Shown here: piece after piece, positions 44,547-52,347 of the stretch
Numbering within the stretch: the first letter of the stretch is position 1
Layout of the letters: each line of letters begins with the position of its first letter
Source: Streptomyces sp. NBC_01216
Lineage (GTDB): Bacteria; Actinomycetota; Actinomycetes; Streptomycetales; Streptomycetaceae
Assembly (NCBI RefSeq): GCF_035994945.1
Contig: NZ_CP108678.1
Coordinates: 124,001-188,000 of the forward strand
Direction of reading: 5' to 3'
DNA: 64,000 nt
Notes under the pieces: generated by a model
Seen by the model: the letters and a program-made list of their open reading frames with translations, nothing else
What the model was told of the DNA's origin: nothing
The model's database searches: none
Program-made: the position numbers and the translations under genes

Positions 44547-45221
44547 TTGAACACGAACCCGCGGGATACCGGCAGTCCCCTCATCTTGATGAGCGACCCG
44601 CGCGTGGCCGCCATCCCCGTCGTGGACTGCGGCGAGCCGCTCGTCGACGTTCGCGGGACGACCCTGCTGGTTGACGAGCGCAGGTCCGACCCGGCGGGCG
44701 CTTTCGCACATCTTCGCCAGGGAGTTCTCGACCGGCTCCTTCACGCCCAGTCGCTCCTGCCCGCCGGCCTGCGCCTGCTGTTTGTCGAGGGCTACCGCCC
44801 GCCCGACCTACAACAGCGCTACTTCGAGGAGTACGCGGACGAGCTCCGTGTAGCCAACCCGGCCTGGACACAGGACCAGGTGCACGAGGCCGCCAGCCGG
44901 TACGTGTCCCCGCCGCAGATCGCACCGCACAGCGCCGGCGCCGCCGTTGACCTCACCCTCGTGAACGCCGACGGAACCGAGCTGGACATGGGCACACGGG
45001 TGAACGCCAGCCCGGAGGAGTCCGACGGCGCCTGCTACATGCACGCGGCCTCGATCAGCAGCCACGCCCGGACGAACCGGGCCACTCTCGCCGCCGCCCT
45101 GTCTGCCGCCGGCCTCGTGAACTACGCAACCGAGTTCTGGCACTGGAGTCACGGCGACCGGTACTGGGCCCTGATGACCAACCAGCCGGCGGCCCTGTAC
45201 GGGCCGCGCACCCTTCCGTGA
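44547..45221 (+). CDS. VanX/DdpX-like D-Ala-D-Ala dipeptidase (M15)
   Basis: 224 aa from TTG with AAGGAG upstream. M15D zinc site: PHSAGAAVDLTL (His and Asp ligands) and EFWHWSHGDRYWA (catalytic Glu and His ligand). RPPDLQQRYF is the Arg-containing substrate segment (VEGYRPP). VanX enzymes cleave D-Ala-D-Ala or similar dipeptides. No VanH/VanA ligase is adjacent, so it may instead process a peptide made by this region. No signal peptide. The 229 bp before it show no gene. Confidence 0.85.
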   Translation: MNTNPRDTGSPLILMSDPRVAAIPVVDCGEPLVDVRGTTLLVDERRSDPAGAFAHLRQGVLDRLLHAQSLLPAGLRLLFVEGYRPPDLQQRYFEEYADELRVANPAWTQDQVHEAASRYVSPPQIAPHSAGAAVDLTLVNADGTELDMGTRVNASPEESDGACYMHAASISSHARTNRATLAAALSAAGLVNYATEFWHWSHGDRYWALMTNQPAALYGPRTLP

Positions 45222-45273
45222 CCGGGCCGCGTTTGCCCGCGGTCACAGCCCCTCGAGCAAGGAGAAGTCGAAG

Positions 45274-46233
45274 GTGTCACGCTCTATACGGTTTGCCAAC
45301 CTCAACGCCTACAAACTCGGGCACAGCCTGATCGGCGGCGACTCGTGGAATGCCCGGGTCAACACCATCCGGGAGATCGCCCCGGACGTCCTCGCGCTTC
45401 AGGAAGTGGTGGTGGACGAGACCCGGCCGCCGTCGGAATGGGCGGTCGAGGCGTCCGCCGTCGTCCAACAGCTGGCCGCCGAGTGCGGCCTGAGCGCGGC
45501 CACCGTCCGCGCCGACGGGACGCCGGGCCCGACGGCCATGGCCAGCAACGTCCACCGTGGCTGGTACACGGCGCTGCTATGGAACCCGGAGACTGTGGAG
45601 CCGGCACCGGGAGGGTTTCGGCCGCTGGGTGCTCCGGACTTCTGGCACGGGTACACCACCTGTGCGTTCGACGTCGGCGCCGCCGAGCCGGTCATCGTCG
45701 GCTCGTACCACGGGGACCCGTTCCGCGGTGACCTCCGCCGGCACGAGGCCTTCCGCGTCAAGAGCGTCTTCCGTACGACCGGGGGCGCCAAGCCGGGCCT
45801 GCTGCTCGGCGACTTCAACGCTCTGTCTGCGGCGAAGGTCCCCGGCTCGGACGGCGAGCGGTACTACGACGCGGAGCCGTATCTCGACCACGACCACGAC
45901 GACCTGGAGTACCAGCTCCTCGACAGGACGATCGGCGGCGAGCAGCTGGCCGATCGCCGGCAGACCGAGGTCCTGCTGCGCCGCGGGTTCATGGTGGATG
46001 CCGCCGCTCACCTGGGGGTGCCGTGGCAGCCGACCGTCGGGCACTGGGAGGACGGGCGGGGGGACCCGGACCCGTGGGGCCCGCGCCGTATCGACCTGGT
46101 GCTCGCCACCCGGCCCGTGGCGCCCGCGCTCGTCGACTACACCACGCACAGCAGCCCGGCCGCCAGGGATGCCTCGGACCATCTGCCGGTGATCTGCACG
46201 ATCGACCCGTCCAAGATCAGTGAGGAGCGGTGA
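45274..46233 (+). CDS. EEP-family endonuclease/phosphatase
   Basis: 319 aa from GTG. EEP motifs: FANLNAYKLG, LALQEVVVDE (metal-binding Glu), GSYHGDPFRGDLRR, LLLGDFNAL (catalytic DxN), RRIDLVLAT and SDHLPVI (terminal Asp-His). It belongs to the same superfamily as the protein at 27593 but is not a close copy. The stop overlaps the start of the 2H phosphoesterase, so the two phosphodiester-acting enzymes are co-translated. Confidence 0.87.
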   Translation: MSRSIRFANLNAYKLGHSLIGGDSWNARVNTIREIAPDVLALQEVVVDETRPPSEWAVEASAVVQQLAAECGLSAATVRADGTPGPTAMASNVHRGWYTALLWNPETVEPAPGGFRPLGAPDFWHGYTTCAFDVGAAEPVIVGSYHGDPFRGDLRRHEAFRVKSVFRTTGGAKPGLLLGDFNALSAAKVPGSDGERYYDAEPYLDHDHDDLEYQLLDRTIGGEQLADRRQTEVLLRRGFMVDAAAHLGVPWQPTVGHWEDGRGDPDPWGPRRIDLVLATRPVAPALVDYTTHSSPAARDASDHLPVICTIDPSKISEER

Positions 46234-46901
46234 TGCGCCGGTTCATGGGGCCTACCCGGCTCTGGGGCAGCGAGGACGGACCGGACGAGGACTGGATCAA
46301 ACCGCACGTCCTGTGGCTCCCACAGGACCAGCCGCAGGTCATGGCCTACTTCGCCCGGATACGGGAGGTCGTGTCCCGCTTCCCGGACGTGATCACGCCG
46401 ATCGCGGACGAGGACCTGCACATGACGATCCAGTCCGTGCGCCAGCTCAACACCGACGGCATCCGGGTGGACGACGCGCAGCTTGCCGCAGCGGCCCGCT
46501 CGGTCCAGGCGGAGCTGGACCAGATGGCCCCGTTCGACATCGAGATCGGGCCGGCCCGGGCGTCGGGCTCGGCCGCGATCGTGGAGATCTGGCCCGAAGA
46601 AGGCCCGGCGGAGCTCAACCGCCGCGTGCGCGCGAGGTTGGAGGCGGCCGGGATGGTCCTGCCACCCGTCGAGGAGTACTTCTGGCCACACATGTCCGGG
46701 GGCTACGGCGCGCGCGACAGCGATACCCCGGAACTGGCCGCACGCTCAGACCAGTTCGCCTCCGCCATCGGCAAGGGCATCCGCCCGGGCCTCCGCACGT
46801 CGGCGACCGTGAGGGCGGTGTGGCTGGTGTGGGAGCGGCAGCGGCCTGAGCTGAACACCTACACCTTCTCGCGCGAGCACGCGTTGTACCTGAGGGGGTG
46901 A
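46233..46901 (+). CDS. 2H phosphoesterase (2'-5' RNA ligase-like)
   Basis: 222 aa; ATG 46233 has GAGGAG 5 nt upstream. The two His motifs are DLHMTIQSV (H-x-T) and WPHMSGGYGA (H-x-S), about 135 residues apart, as in 2'-5' RNA ligase/ThpR-like cyclic phosphodiesterases. These act on 2',3'-cyclic phosphates, ADP-ribose 1'',2''-cyclic phosphate or 2'-5' linkages. Relatives lie at 57728 (intact) and 59481 (fragment). A weak hairpin CGCTCC-CGG-GGAGCG at 46928-46942 may end the transcript. Confidence 0.85.
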   Translation: MRRFMGPTRLWGSEDGPDEDWIKPHVLWLPQDQPQVMAYFARIREVVSRFPDVITPIADEDLHMTIQSVRQLNTDGIRVDDAQLAAAARSVQAELDQMAPFDIEIGPARASGSAAIVEIWPEEGPAELNRRVRARLEAAGMVLPPVEEYFWPHMSGGYGARDSDTPELAARSDQFASAIGKGIRPGLRTSATVRAVWLVWERQRPELNTYTFSREHALYLRG

Positions 46902-47043
46902 CTCCGACAGCCGGTCGCGGTGTCGCTCGCTCCCGGGGAGCGGGCGGCACCGACCGTGCGCACCGTACCGGGCCTTGAGAAGGCTGTTCGCCGGAGCCAC
47001 GCCGCCCTATGCCTTGGGCGCTGATGCCATGCGACGCCCGTCT

Positions 47044-47955
47044 TCACCTGCCGATCAGGTAGCGGACGCCCTGGTTGTCGTCGGGGTTGGTCCACAGGCT
47101 GTTACCGAACACGGCCTTCGCCTTCGCCGTCTCGCCAAGACGCCGCCACGTCAGTCCCAGGCCGTGCAACGCCCGGTGGAAGGGTCGGTTGTCCAGTTCG
47201 CCCCAGGCCAGCACGCCGTGGAACGCCGGCGGCAGCGACAGCTCCGCAACGGCGACGGCCGTTTGGTAGAAGCCCAAGGCCTCGGACAGCGCGGAGTCGT
47301 CGGACCCGCCGCGCTCGAACGCGTGGCTGCCCAGATGAGCCCAGCAGTCGACCTGCCGCAGGTCCTCGCGCACGGCCTCGAGCAGCGCCTCGCGGTAGGC
47401 GGTGTCGTTCCCCGTGCGCTCCCGCAGGTCGAGTGCGCGGTCCACGGGTGGAGAGCCTTCCCCGACATACGGGTCGGGCATCCGGTAGTACGGGCGCGGT
47501 CCGGCCTCACGCACCGCGCGCCACCAAGTCCAGGACGGCTTGTCGCCGTGATCGGCCGCGGAGGAGGGGCGAGCGCCCCACCCGCTCTCTGAGCGCGGGT
47601 CGTAGTCCTCGCCGCCGAAGGCGGGGCCGGCTGGAGTGATACCGGCGCGCTGGATGCGTTCGAGGATCCGGCGGGTGTCGCACCGCTCGTAGCGGTCGGT
47701 GATCTCGGACAAGTACACGTATCCCCGCCGGCGGTCATCCTGTCCGTCCTGCACAGGCGGCGGCACTACACGGCGCAAGCTGTCGAGCAGGCCGGACAGC
47801 ACCTCCTCGGCCTGCTTCCCGGTCAACGGCCACGACAGCCCGGACACGCGCACCGCGTGAAACACGGGAGACCAGAGCGCGTCCTCGTCCAAGCCGCTGC
47901 GCTTGGCCAGTATCGTTCGCAGCTCGCTCTCGCTCACCGAAGTAGTGGCTGGCAC
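47044..47955 (-). CDS. hypothetical protein with TPR-like C-terminus
   Basis: 303 aa when started at GTG 47955, which has AGGAGG 6-7 nt upstream; longer readings lack a ribosome site. The N-terminal part (ESELRTILAKRSGLDEDALW) is helical. The centre contains YVYLSEITDRYERCDTRR and WTWWRAVREAGPRPYYR. The C-terminal 90 residues (ALGFYQTAVAVAELSLPP, then HGLGLTWRRLGETAKAKAVF) have TPR spacing. Family not recognised. It converges with the preceding + strand operon. The 284 bp upstream to 48239 hold no gene I can support. Confidence 0.6.
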   Translation of the reverse strand: MPATTSVSESELRTILAKRSGLDEDALWSPVFHAVRVSGLSWPLTGKQAEEVLSGLLDSLRRVVPPPVQDGQDDRRRGYVYLSEITDRYERCDTRRILERIQRAGITPAGPAFGGEDYDPRSESGWGARPSSAADHGDKPSWTWWRAVREAGPRPYYRMPDPYVGEGSPPVDRALDLRERTGNDTAYREALLEAVREDLRQVDCWAHLGSHAFERGGSDDSALSEALGFYQTAVAVAELSLPPAFHGVLAWGELDNRPFHRALHGLGLTWRRLGETAKAKAVFGNSLWTNPDDNQGVRYLIGR

Positions 47956-48201
47956 AACGACCTCCTCGCTTGTTCGTGGTGTGCAATGAGCGGGTGATTC
48001 ACCGGGAGCGTGCCCACCTGCCATTGCCCGAACGACCGTAGCGGCCCAGGCTCCTGGCCAGGGGCGAATCTGTCACCTTCACGCTCCCGAGCAGGACCTT
48101 GTGCGCGCGTCATGGGACGGGCCGAGGGCGCAAGAGGTTGGCCAGCGGTTCACGGTGGAGGTGGCGGCCTGCGCCACCAACGGCGCAGTACAGTGGTGGA
48201 C

Positions 48202-48232
48202 TTAGCGTGCTGCGATTGGGACTTGGTACGTT
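48202..48232 (+). promoter_or_regulatory. candidate promoter for a leaderless transcript
   Basis: TACGTT at 48227-48232 is a good -10 hexamer, with TTAGCG at 48202-48207 as a loose -35. The ATG at 48240 follows the -10 by 7 bases and has no ribosome site, which fits a leaderless mRNA for the interrupted kinase gene. This is a prediction only. Confidence 0.4.
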
Positions 48233-48328
48233 CAGGCGTATGACGCTGCGCTCGGTGGATCTGCGTAAAGAGCCTGTGGAAGCCGTGCTGGACCGTGTCG
48301 AGCGGTCGCTGGGGGTGCGCCTGGCTCA

Positions 48329-48354
48329 GTAGCTGTTGTCGTTCCGATCTTGAG
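48329..48354 (+). repeat. left terminal inverted repeat of the IS
   Basis: Begins GTAGCTGTTGTCGTTCCGAT. The match to the right end is 22 of 26, with identical outermost GTAG. Confidence 0.85.
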
Positions 48355-48468
48355 GGGTGGGCGTCGAACGGGAGTCTCGATCGGGTGATCGCGGCTGGCC
48401 GTGGGCATGAAAGCAGGGCCTCTTGGTAGCTCGGGGTTGCGAAGCCGACCGAGATCCAGGAGACCCTG

Positions 48469-49386
48469 TTGCCGCAGTTGTACGTGCTCATGCCGGTGGA
48501 GTTCAACTCGGCTGCTCCGTCGTGTGATTGTGTCGCTCACCGGTTCGGGAATGCGGCCGATCACCCGGAACGTGTTCGGCGGTATCCCTCGGACATGACG
48601 GACGAGGAGTGGGCCGTGGTCCGGCCGCTGCTGCCGGTGCCGGGCTGGCTGCGGGGCCGGGGCGGGCAGCCGGAGGCGTACTGCCACCGGGCGATACTGG
48701 ACGCGGTCCGCTATCTCGTGGACAACGGGATCAAGTGGCGGGCGATGCCGGCCGACTTCCCGCCGTGGGACCGGGTCTACGCGTTCTTCCGCCGATGGCG
48801 CGACCATGCCCTGGTCAAGGAGTTCCACGACCGGCTTCGCGGCCGGGTCCGCCAGGAGGCGGGCCGGGATGCGGAGCCGACGGCAGGTGTGATCGACTCG
48901 CAGTCCGTCAAGGCGGACGCGGTCGTCGGCGCCGACAGCCGCGGCTTCGACGGCGGCAAGCTGATCAACGGACGCAAGCGGCACGTCGTGGTCGACACCC
49001 TCGGCCTGCTGCTTGGAGTGATGGTCACCGCGGCGGACATCGGTGACCGCGCCGCCGCGAAGGTGCTGCTCGCCAAGGTGGCCGACGCGCAATACCGGCT
49101 GGAACTCGTCTGGGCCGACGGCGGCTACACCGGCAGCCTCGTCGAGCACTGCCTGGCCACGCTCGCCCTGGTCCTCGCGATCGTCAAACGCAGCGACGAC
49201 ACGCGCGGCTTCGTGGTCCTGCCCAAGCGGTGGATCGTCGAGCGCCTCTTCGCCCACCTGATGCGCACCCGCCGCCTGGCGCGCGACTACGAACGCTCCA
49301 CCAACAGCGCCGAGGCGATGATCTACTGGTCGATGACAATGATCATGACCCGTCGCCTGGCCCGGTCGCATCCTGCGCGAGCGTGA
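48469..49386 (+). CDS. IS5-family DDE transposase
   Basis: 305 aa from TTG 48469 (CCAGGAG 5 nt upstream); ATG 48595 would give 263 aa starting at TDEEWAVVRPLLP. The characteristic opening YPSDMTDEEWAVVRPLLP lies near residues 39-56. DDE residues: GVIDSQSVK, VWADGGYTG, and VERLFAHLMRTRRLARDYER for the Glu with the Y-(2)-R-(3)-E-like context. KWRAMPADFPPW is also typical. It catalyses transposition of the element at 48329-50000. Confidence 0.92.
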   Translation: MPQLYVLMPVEFNSAAPSCDCVAHRFGNAADHPERVRRYPSDMTDEEWAVVRPLLPVPGWLRGRGGQPEAYCHRAILDAVRYLVDNGIKWRAMPADFPPWDRVYAFFRRWRDHALVKEFHDRLRGRVRQEAGRDAEPTAGVIDSQSVKADAVVGADSRGFDGGKLINGRKRHVVVDTLGLLLGVMVTAADIGDRAAAKVLLAKVADAQYRLELVWADGGYTGSLVEHCLATLALVLAIVKRSDDTRGFVVLPKRWIVERLFAHLMRTRRLARDYERSTNSAEAMIYWSMTMIMTRRLARSHPARA

Positions 49387-49888
49387 ACCGGCCCGGCTGA
49401 CGCTCGGCCAGCCAGCCCCGCGCGACCAGGCGTTTCGCCTTCGACCGCAACGCCTCCACCTTCGACGGCACGGTGTCCAGGCCGAACAAGACGGCCATCT
49501 CCTGGCAGGTCAGCGGCCCTTGATGGAGGCGATGCCGGTCCGAGAGGGCCTGCAGGATGCGCTGGTAGTCCATCGACAGCACCGACGCGTCCAGCCCCTC
49601 GCGCCACACCGGCACCTGCGACTTCGGCTTCGCTGCCATTGACGCCGGTGCTGCCTCCTCGGCCTGCCCCTGGGCCGGCATCGCCCGTTCGGTCCGGGCG
49701 TGATCTCCGGTCCCGTCCACCGGACCCAGCACCTCGCCGACCCGCGATCGGGCGATGACCCACTCCTTCCAGTCCCGCTCGGCCGCGGCCAGCTCGGCCT
49801 GGACGCGGTCGGCCTCCTCCCGCAGCTCGTCCACACGACGACGGGCACCCAACTCACGCTGTTCGAGCAACCCCACGACCGACGGCAT
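49343..49888 (-). CDS. IS-associated accessory protein
   Basis: 181 aa from ATG 49888, GGGGAGG upstream; GTG 49942 is in frame. The N-terminal half is a coiled coil (RRRVDELREEADRVQAELAA). The C-terminal half looks like a winged helix: MDYQRILQALSDRHRLHQGP, then TCQEMAVLFGLDTVPSKVEA and LRSKAKRLVARGWLAE. Proteins of this type recur with Streptomyces IS elements. It may regulate transposition or bind the ends, which is inference. Its 3-prime end overlaps the transposase gene by 44 bases. Confidence 0.75.
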   Translation of the reverse strand: MPSVVGLLEQRELGARRRVDELREEADRVQAELAAAERDWKEWVIARSRVGEVLGPVDGTGDHARTERAMPAQGQAEEAAPASMAAKPKSQVPVWREGLDASVLSMDYQRILQALSDRHRLHQGPLTCQEMAVLFGLDTVPSKVEALRSKAKRLVARGWLAERQPGRFTLAQDATGPGDGS

Positions 49889-49974
49889 CCACGGCCTCCC
49901 CAGGAACGATGACACGACAGGCCACCACTCCCACGGGAGCACCGAACCTATGCCTGACCAGCGAAAACACCGGT

Positions 49975-50000
49975 CTCAGGTTCGGTACGACAACACCTAC
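49975..50000 (-). repeat. right terminal inverted repeat of the IS
   Basis: Read on the minus strand it begins GTAGGTGTTGTCGTACCGAA. It is directly followed by the TCA target-duplication copy at 50001-50003. Confidence 0.85.
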
Positions 50001-50741
50001 TCACGACACTGTGGTGCGTAAGCGCCGGTCGGTGGGAGCGCGTACGGACCGCGGTACGTGGGTGCGTGTCGAGCGGCGAGGGCTCGACCGGATCGGGGTC
50101 CAGGGCGGGGACGGTACCTCGTCCGCGGAGGCCCTGTCCGGGATCGCGAAGCCTCCCTGGTTCGCCGGCGTGGTGTGGCGGGACGAGACGGAGCCGGTGA
50201 TGTGGCGGGCGGACGAGACGGAGCTGCTGCCGGCGGCGCCGGTGGGCAGTGCCGTGGTGGCGAAGGACCCGCAGCTGCCCGAGGAGTGGTGGGCCGCGAT
50301 GAACGCCTCCCTGGATGCCCTCGGTGCGCAGCGCACCAACCGGATCGCGACTCCGGACACCGAGACCATCACGCCGGAACTCGTCACGGAGACGATCCAC
50401 GGCGTCTTCCCCGGCGTCGACGCGGCCCTGGGCGAATGGCGTCCGGCACACGCCGATTTCAACTGGGCGAATACGACAGCGCCGGCATTCTGCATGTTCG
50501 ACTGGGAGGACTGGGGCATGGCCCCCCGCGGCCTGGACGCGGCGAGCCTGTGGGGTGCCTCTCTCGCCGTCCCCGCCCTCGCTGACCGAGTCCGCAGCGA
50601 GCGGCGTGACGATCTGGAGAGCCGGGACGGCAAGCTGATGACGCTGTTCGTCGCGGCGAAGATCCTCGGTCCCTACGCCGACCCTGACGACTTCCGGCTG
50701 GAGGCCGCCCGGGAGACGGCGGAGCGAGTGGTGAAGGAACT

Positions 50742-50900
50742 TCAGACGCGCTGACGACGGGCTTGGAGGAGCTGCCGGACCATCTGGTCATCAACCTCGT
50801 ACGACAGGGCGCCAACCAGCTCGTGCAGGTGGTCGACGTTGTCCGTCCCGACCGCGATCGCGTCGACCGGGGGGCAGGCGAAAGGGAGAGGTTGGCGGTC
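50742..50900 (-). pseudogene. C-terminal remnant of an aldo/keto reductase-like gene
   Basis: The minus strand encodes VDAIAVGTDNVDHLHELVGA, then LSYEVDDQMVRQLLQARRQRV, before a stop at 50742. This resembles the C-terminal end of aldo/keto-reductase-like proteins. An in-frame stop at 50901-50903 cuts it off from any N-terminal part, and no start codon is in place. The remaining bases to 51121 show no supported gene. It is probably scar from an insertion or deletion. Confidence 0.35.
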
Positions 50901-51121
50901 TCACCTGCCGTCGGCGGCCGATCCGGCTCGGTCGTCGACGGCACGGAACGCGTGGCCGAGGCCCTCGACTCCAGCTCCTCGTGAAAGGCGAGTGGTGTAG
51001 TCGGTCCCACGCCCGGCGCGGAAGGCCAGGGGGCTCGCCACCGCGCTGCCGCGTCCAGGTCTGGGCTCGGCAGCGCGGTGAGGCCGCTAAGCCGGCGGAT
51101 CCACCGGGGCCGGGCGGCCGG

Positions 51122-51427
51122 TCAGCGGTCCGTCCACGGTGTGGTGATGTGGCCGACCAGCTCGTACCACTGCTCGATCGTGATGACGAGCGTCTGCTCG
51201 CGATGCGAGGACATGCGCAGGGAGATCTCCTCGCCGCCGGGCAGCAGGGCGAACTCGACGTGGTCCTCCTCCCGGGTCCCGACGGGGTAGTACCAGTCGA
51301 GGCCGTCGGTGTCCTTCACCGTGGCGACGGTGCGGACCTCCACGGCTGCGGCCAGCGCCTCCAAGGCGGCCTTCGGGATCCGCAACTCCGCCTTCTCGGG
51401 CCCGGGTATCTCCGGCACGATGAACAC
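51122..51427 (-). CDS. small hypothetical protein, 101 aa
   Basis: Start taken at GTG 51427 with GGGAG 5 nt upstream; GTG 51418 is also possible. The sequence has a regular strand/helix pattern: AELRIPKAALEALAAAVEVR, VATVKDTDGLDWYYPVGTRE and EEISLRMSSHREQTLVITIE, ending in EQWYELVGHITTPWTDR. It is acidic and cytoplasmic. I do not recognise the family. It is isolated between remnants. Confidence 0.55.
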   Translation of the reverse strand: MFIVPEIPGPEKAELRIPKAALEALAAAVEVRTVATVKDTDGLDWYYPVGTREEDHVEFALLPGGEEISLRMSSHREQTLVITIEQWYELVGHITTPWTDR

Positions 51428-51522
51428 TCCCTCTCCCGGCTCGGGTTCTGGCGCGTCACGCCGCCGACCTGCGCTGTGCAGTCTCGCAGACCGCGGCATT
51501 CGCCGACCGGTGGCTGCTGGCC

Positions 51523-51701
51523 TGGGGCCGGACGACCAGCCCACGGAACGGCCAGAGCAGGCTCAGGCACTCGCCGAGGCGCTACTCCGGCACGATCAGG
51601 ACCACACCGCAGCGAGCGCGGCACTGAGCAGCGTGCCCGACGCTTGGGCTTCTCGTTCCTATGCGCATGAGCAGTACGCCCTCTGGAGGGCCACGGCCTG
51701 A
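51523..51701 (+). pseudogene. possible C-terminal gene remnant
   Basis: The + strand frame ending at 51701 gives LGPDDQPTERPEQAQALAEA, then LLRHDQDHTAASAALSSVPD and AWASRSYAHEQYALWRATA, with moderately GC-biased third positions but no convincing start. It may be the end of a decayed gene. The rest of 51428-51751 shows no gene I can support. Confidence 0.25.
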
Positions 51702-51751
51702 CGCTCCGGTCGCCGAGTCACCGAGTCCCCTGGCATAGCGCCTCGGTCGGC

Positions 51752-52159
51752 TCAGGCCGTCGCTGGCGTGGCCGATCCGGTGGCGCGCAGGTGCTCGATG
51801 GCGCGCGCGGCGAGCCCTGCCCCGTTGTCGGCGTCGTAGCCGGTGATGTCGACCGCGTCGTCGTCGAAAACCAGCTTGAGCGAGTGCCCCCACAGGTAGT
51901 CGATGGTCAGGGTGCCGTCGAGCTCGATGTACAGGGTGTCGCGGGTCGGGGCCTCGCGGATGCTCCGCGTCTTCGCGGCGTCGATGAACACCTGGGCGTC
52001 GGCAGGGGTGACGGTTTCCAGCGCAAAGGGCGCCAGCTGACCTGCTGCTCCGAAAGGCTTCGTGTGATTGTGCAGCACGGCCAGCGCGTCGGCTCGCTCC
52101 AGGCCGGCGATGTTGATCCGCGTCCTCGATCCGACGGTCTGGCTGGATGAATCCGGCAT
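51752..52159 (-). CDS. hypothetical protein, 135 aa
   Basis: Start chosen at ATG 52159 (GGGGAT upstream); ATG 52171 is in frame. The N-terminal part reads RTRINIAGLERADALAVLHN, with HTKPFGAAGQLAPF following. The middle has TLYIELDGTLTIDYLWGHSL then KLVFDDDAVDITGYDADNG, a beta-rich acidic stretch. I do not recognise the family. No membrane segment or signal peptide. It is divergent from the large gene at 52348. Confidence 0.6.
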   Translation of the reverse strand: MPDSSSQTVGSRTRINIAGLERADALAVLHNHTKPFGAAGQLAPFALETVTPADAQVFIDAAKTRSIREAPTRDTLYIELDGTLTIDYLWGHSLKLVFDDDAVDITGYDADNGAGLAARAIEHLRATGSATPATA

Positions 52160-52347
52160 CGATCCCCACATCTCAAGGCGGTTGGCTTCATGGACTCTAA
52201 TGGAGCCGCGTGGCCGCGCCGCCTGGTTCACGCCAACTTCGCAGGCCGCCCGGCTGGCGACCGTCCTCGCCTCTGCGTAGGGCGGCGGACCACGGCACTA
52301 GGGTGACGTCGAGGACACGTAGCGCGAAGAGGGAGACGGGGTCGGCA

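Larger units (their letters stand above)
48329..50000 (+). mobile_element. IS5-type insertion sequence with two genes
   Basis: 1672 bp bounded by 26-bp imperfect terminal inverted repeats (48329-48354 and 49975-50000, 22 of 26 matching). It is flanked by TCA direct repeats (48326-48328 and 50001-50003) as target duplication. It contains a DDE transposase on + and a convergent accessory gene on -, overlapping by 44 bases at their 3-prime ends. It interrupts a kinase gene. The intact target duplication and open transposase frame suggest a fairly recent insertion. Confidence 0.85.
48240..50754 (+). pseudogene. APH-fold phosphotransferase gene split by an IS element
   Basis: The 5-prime part (48240-48328) encodes TLRSVDLRKEPVEAVLDRVE and then RSLGVRLA. 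The 3-prime part (50004-50754) continues HDTVVRKRRSVGARTDRGTW and has the kinase motifs PAHADFNWANT and FDWEDWG. Removing the IS and one copy of the TCA duplication joins the parts in frame to 279 codons, the size of the homologous kinase at 40707 (288 aa). The left part now stops in the IS at 48330-48332. The right part lacks its N-terminus, so the gene is inactive unless the IS excises. Confidence 0.85.

Noticed and set aside
46928..46942. Short hairpin CGCTCC-CGG-GGAGCG as a terminator between convergent genes
   Set aside because: The stem is only 6 bp; too weak to list as its own feature.
48401..48598. Second transposase-like remnant upstream of the IS5-type transposase
   Set aside because: The segment is in frame with the transposase and inside the terminal repeats, so it is better explained as the N-terminal part of the same gene.
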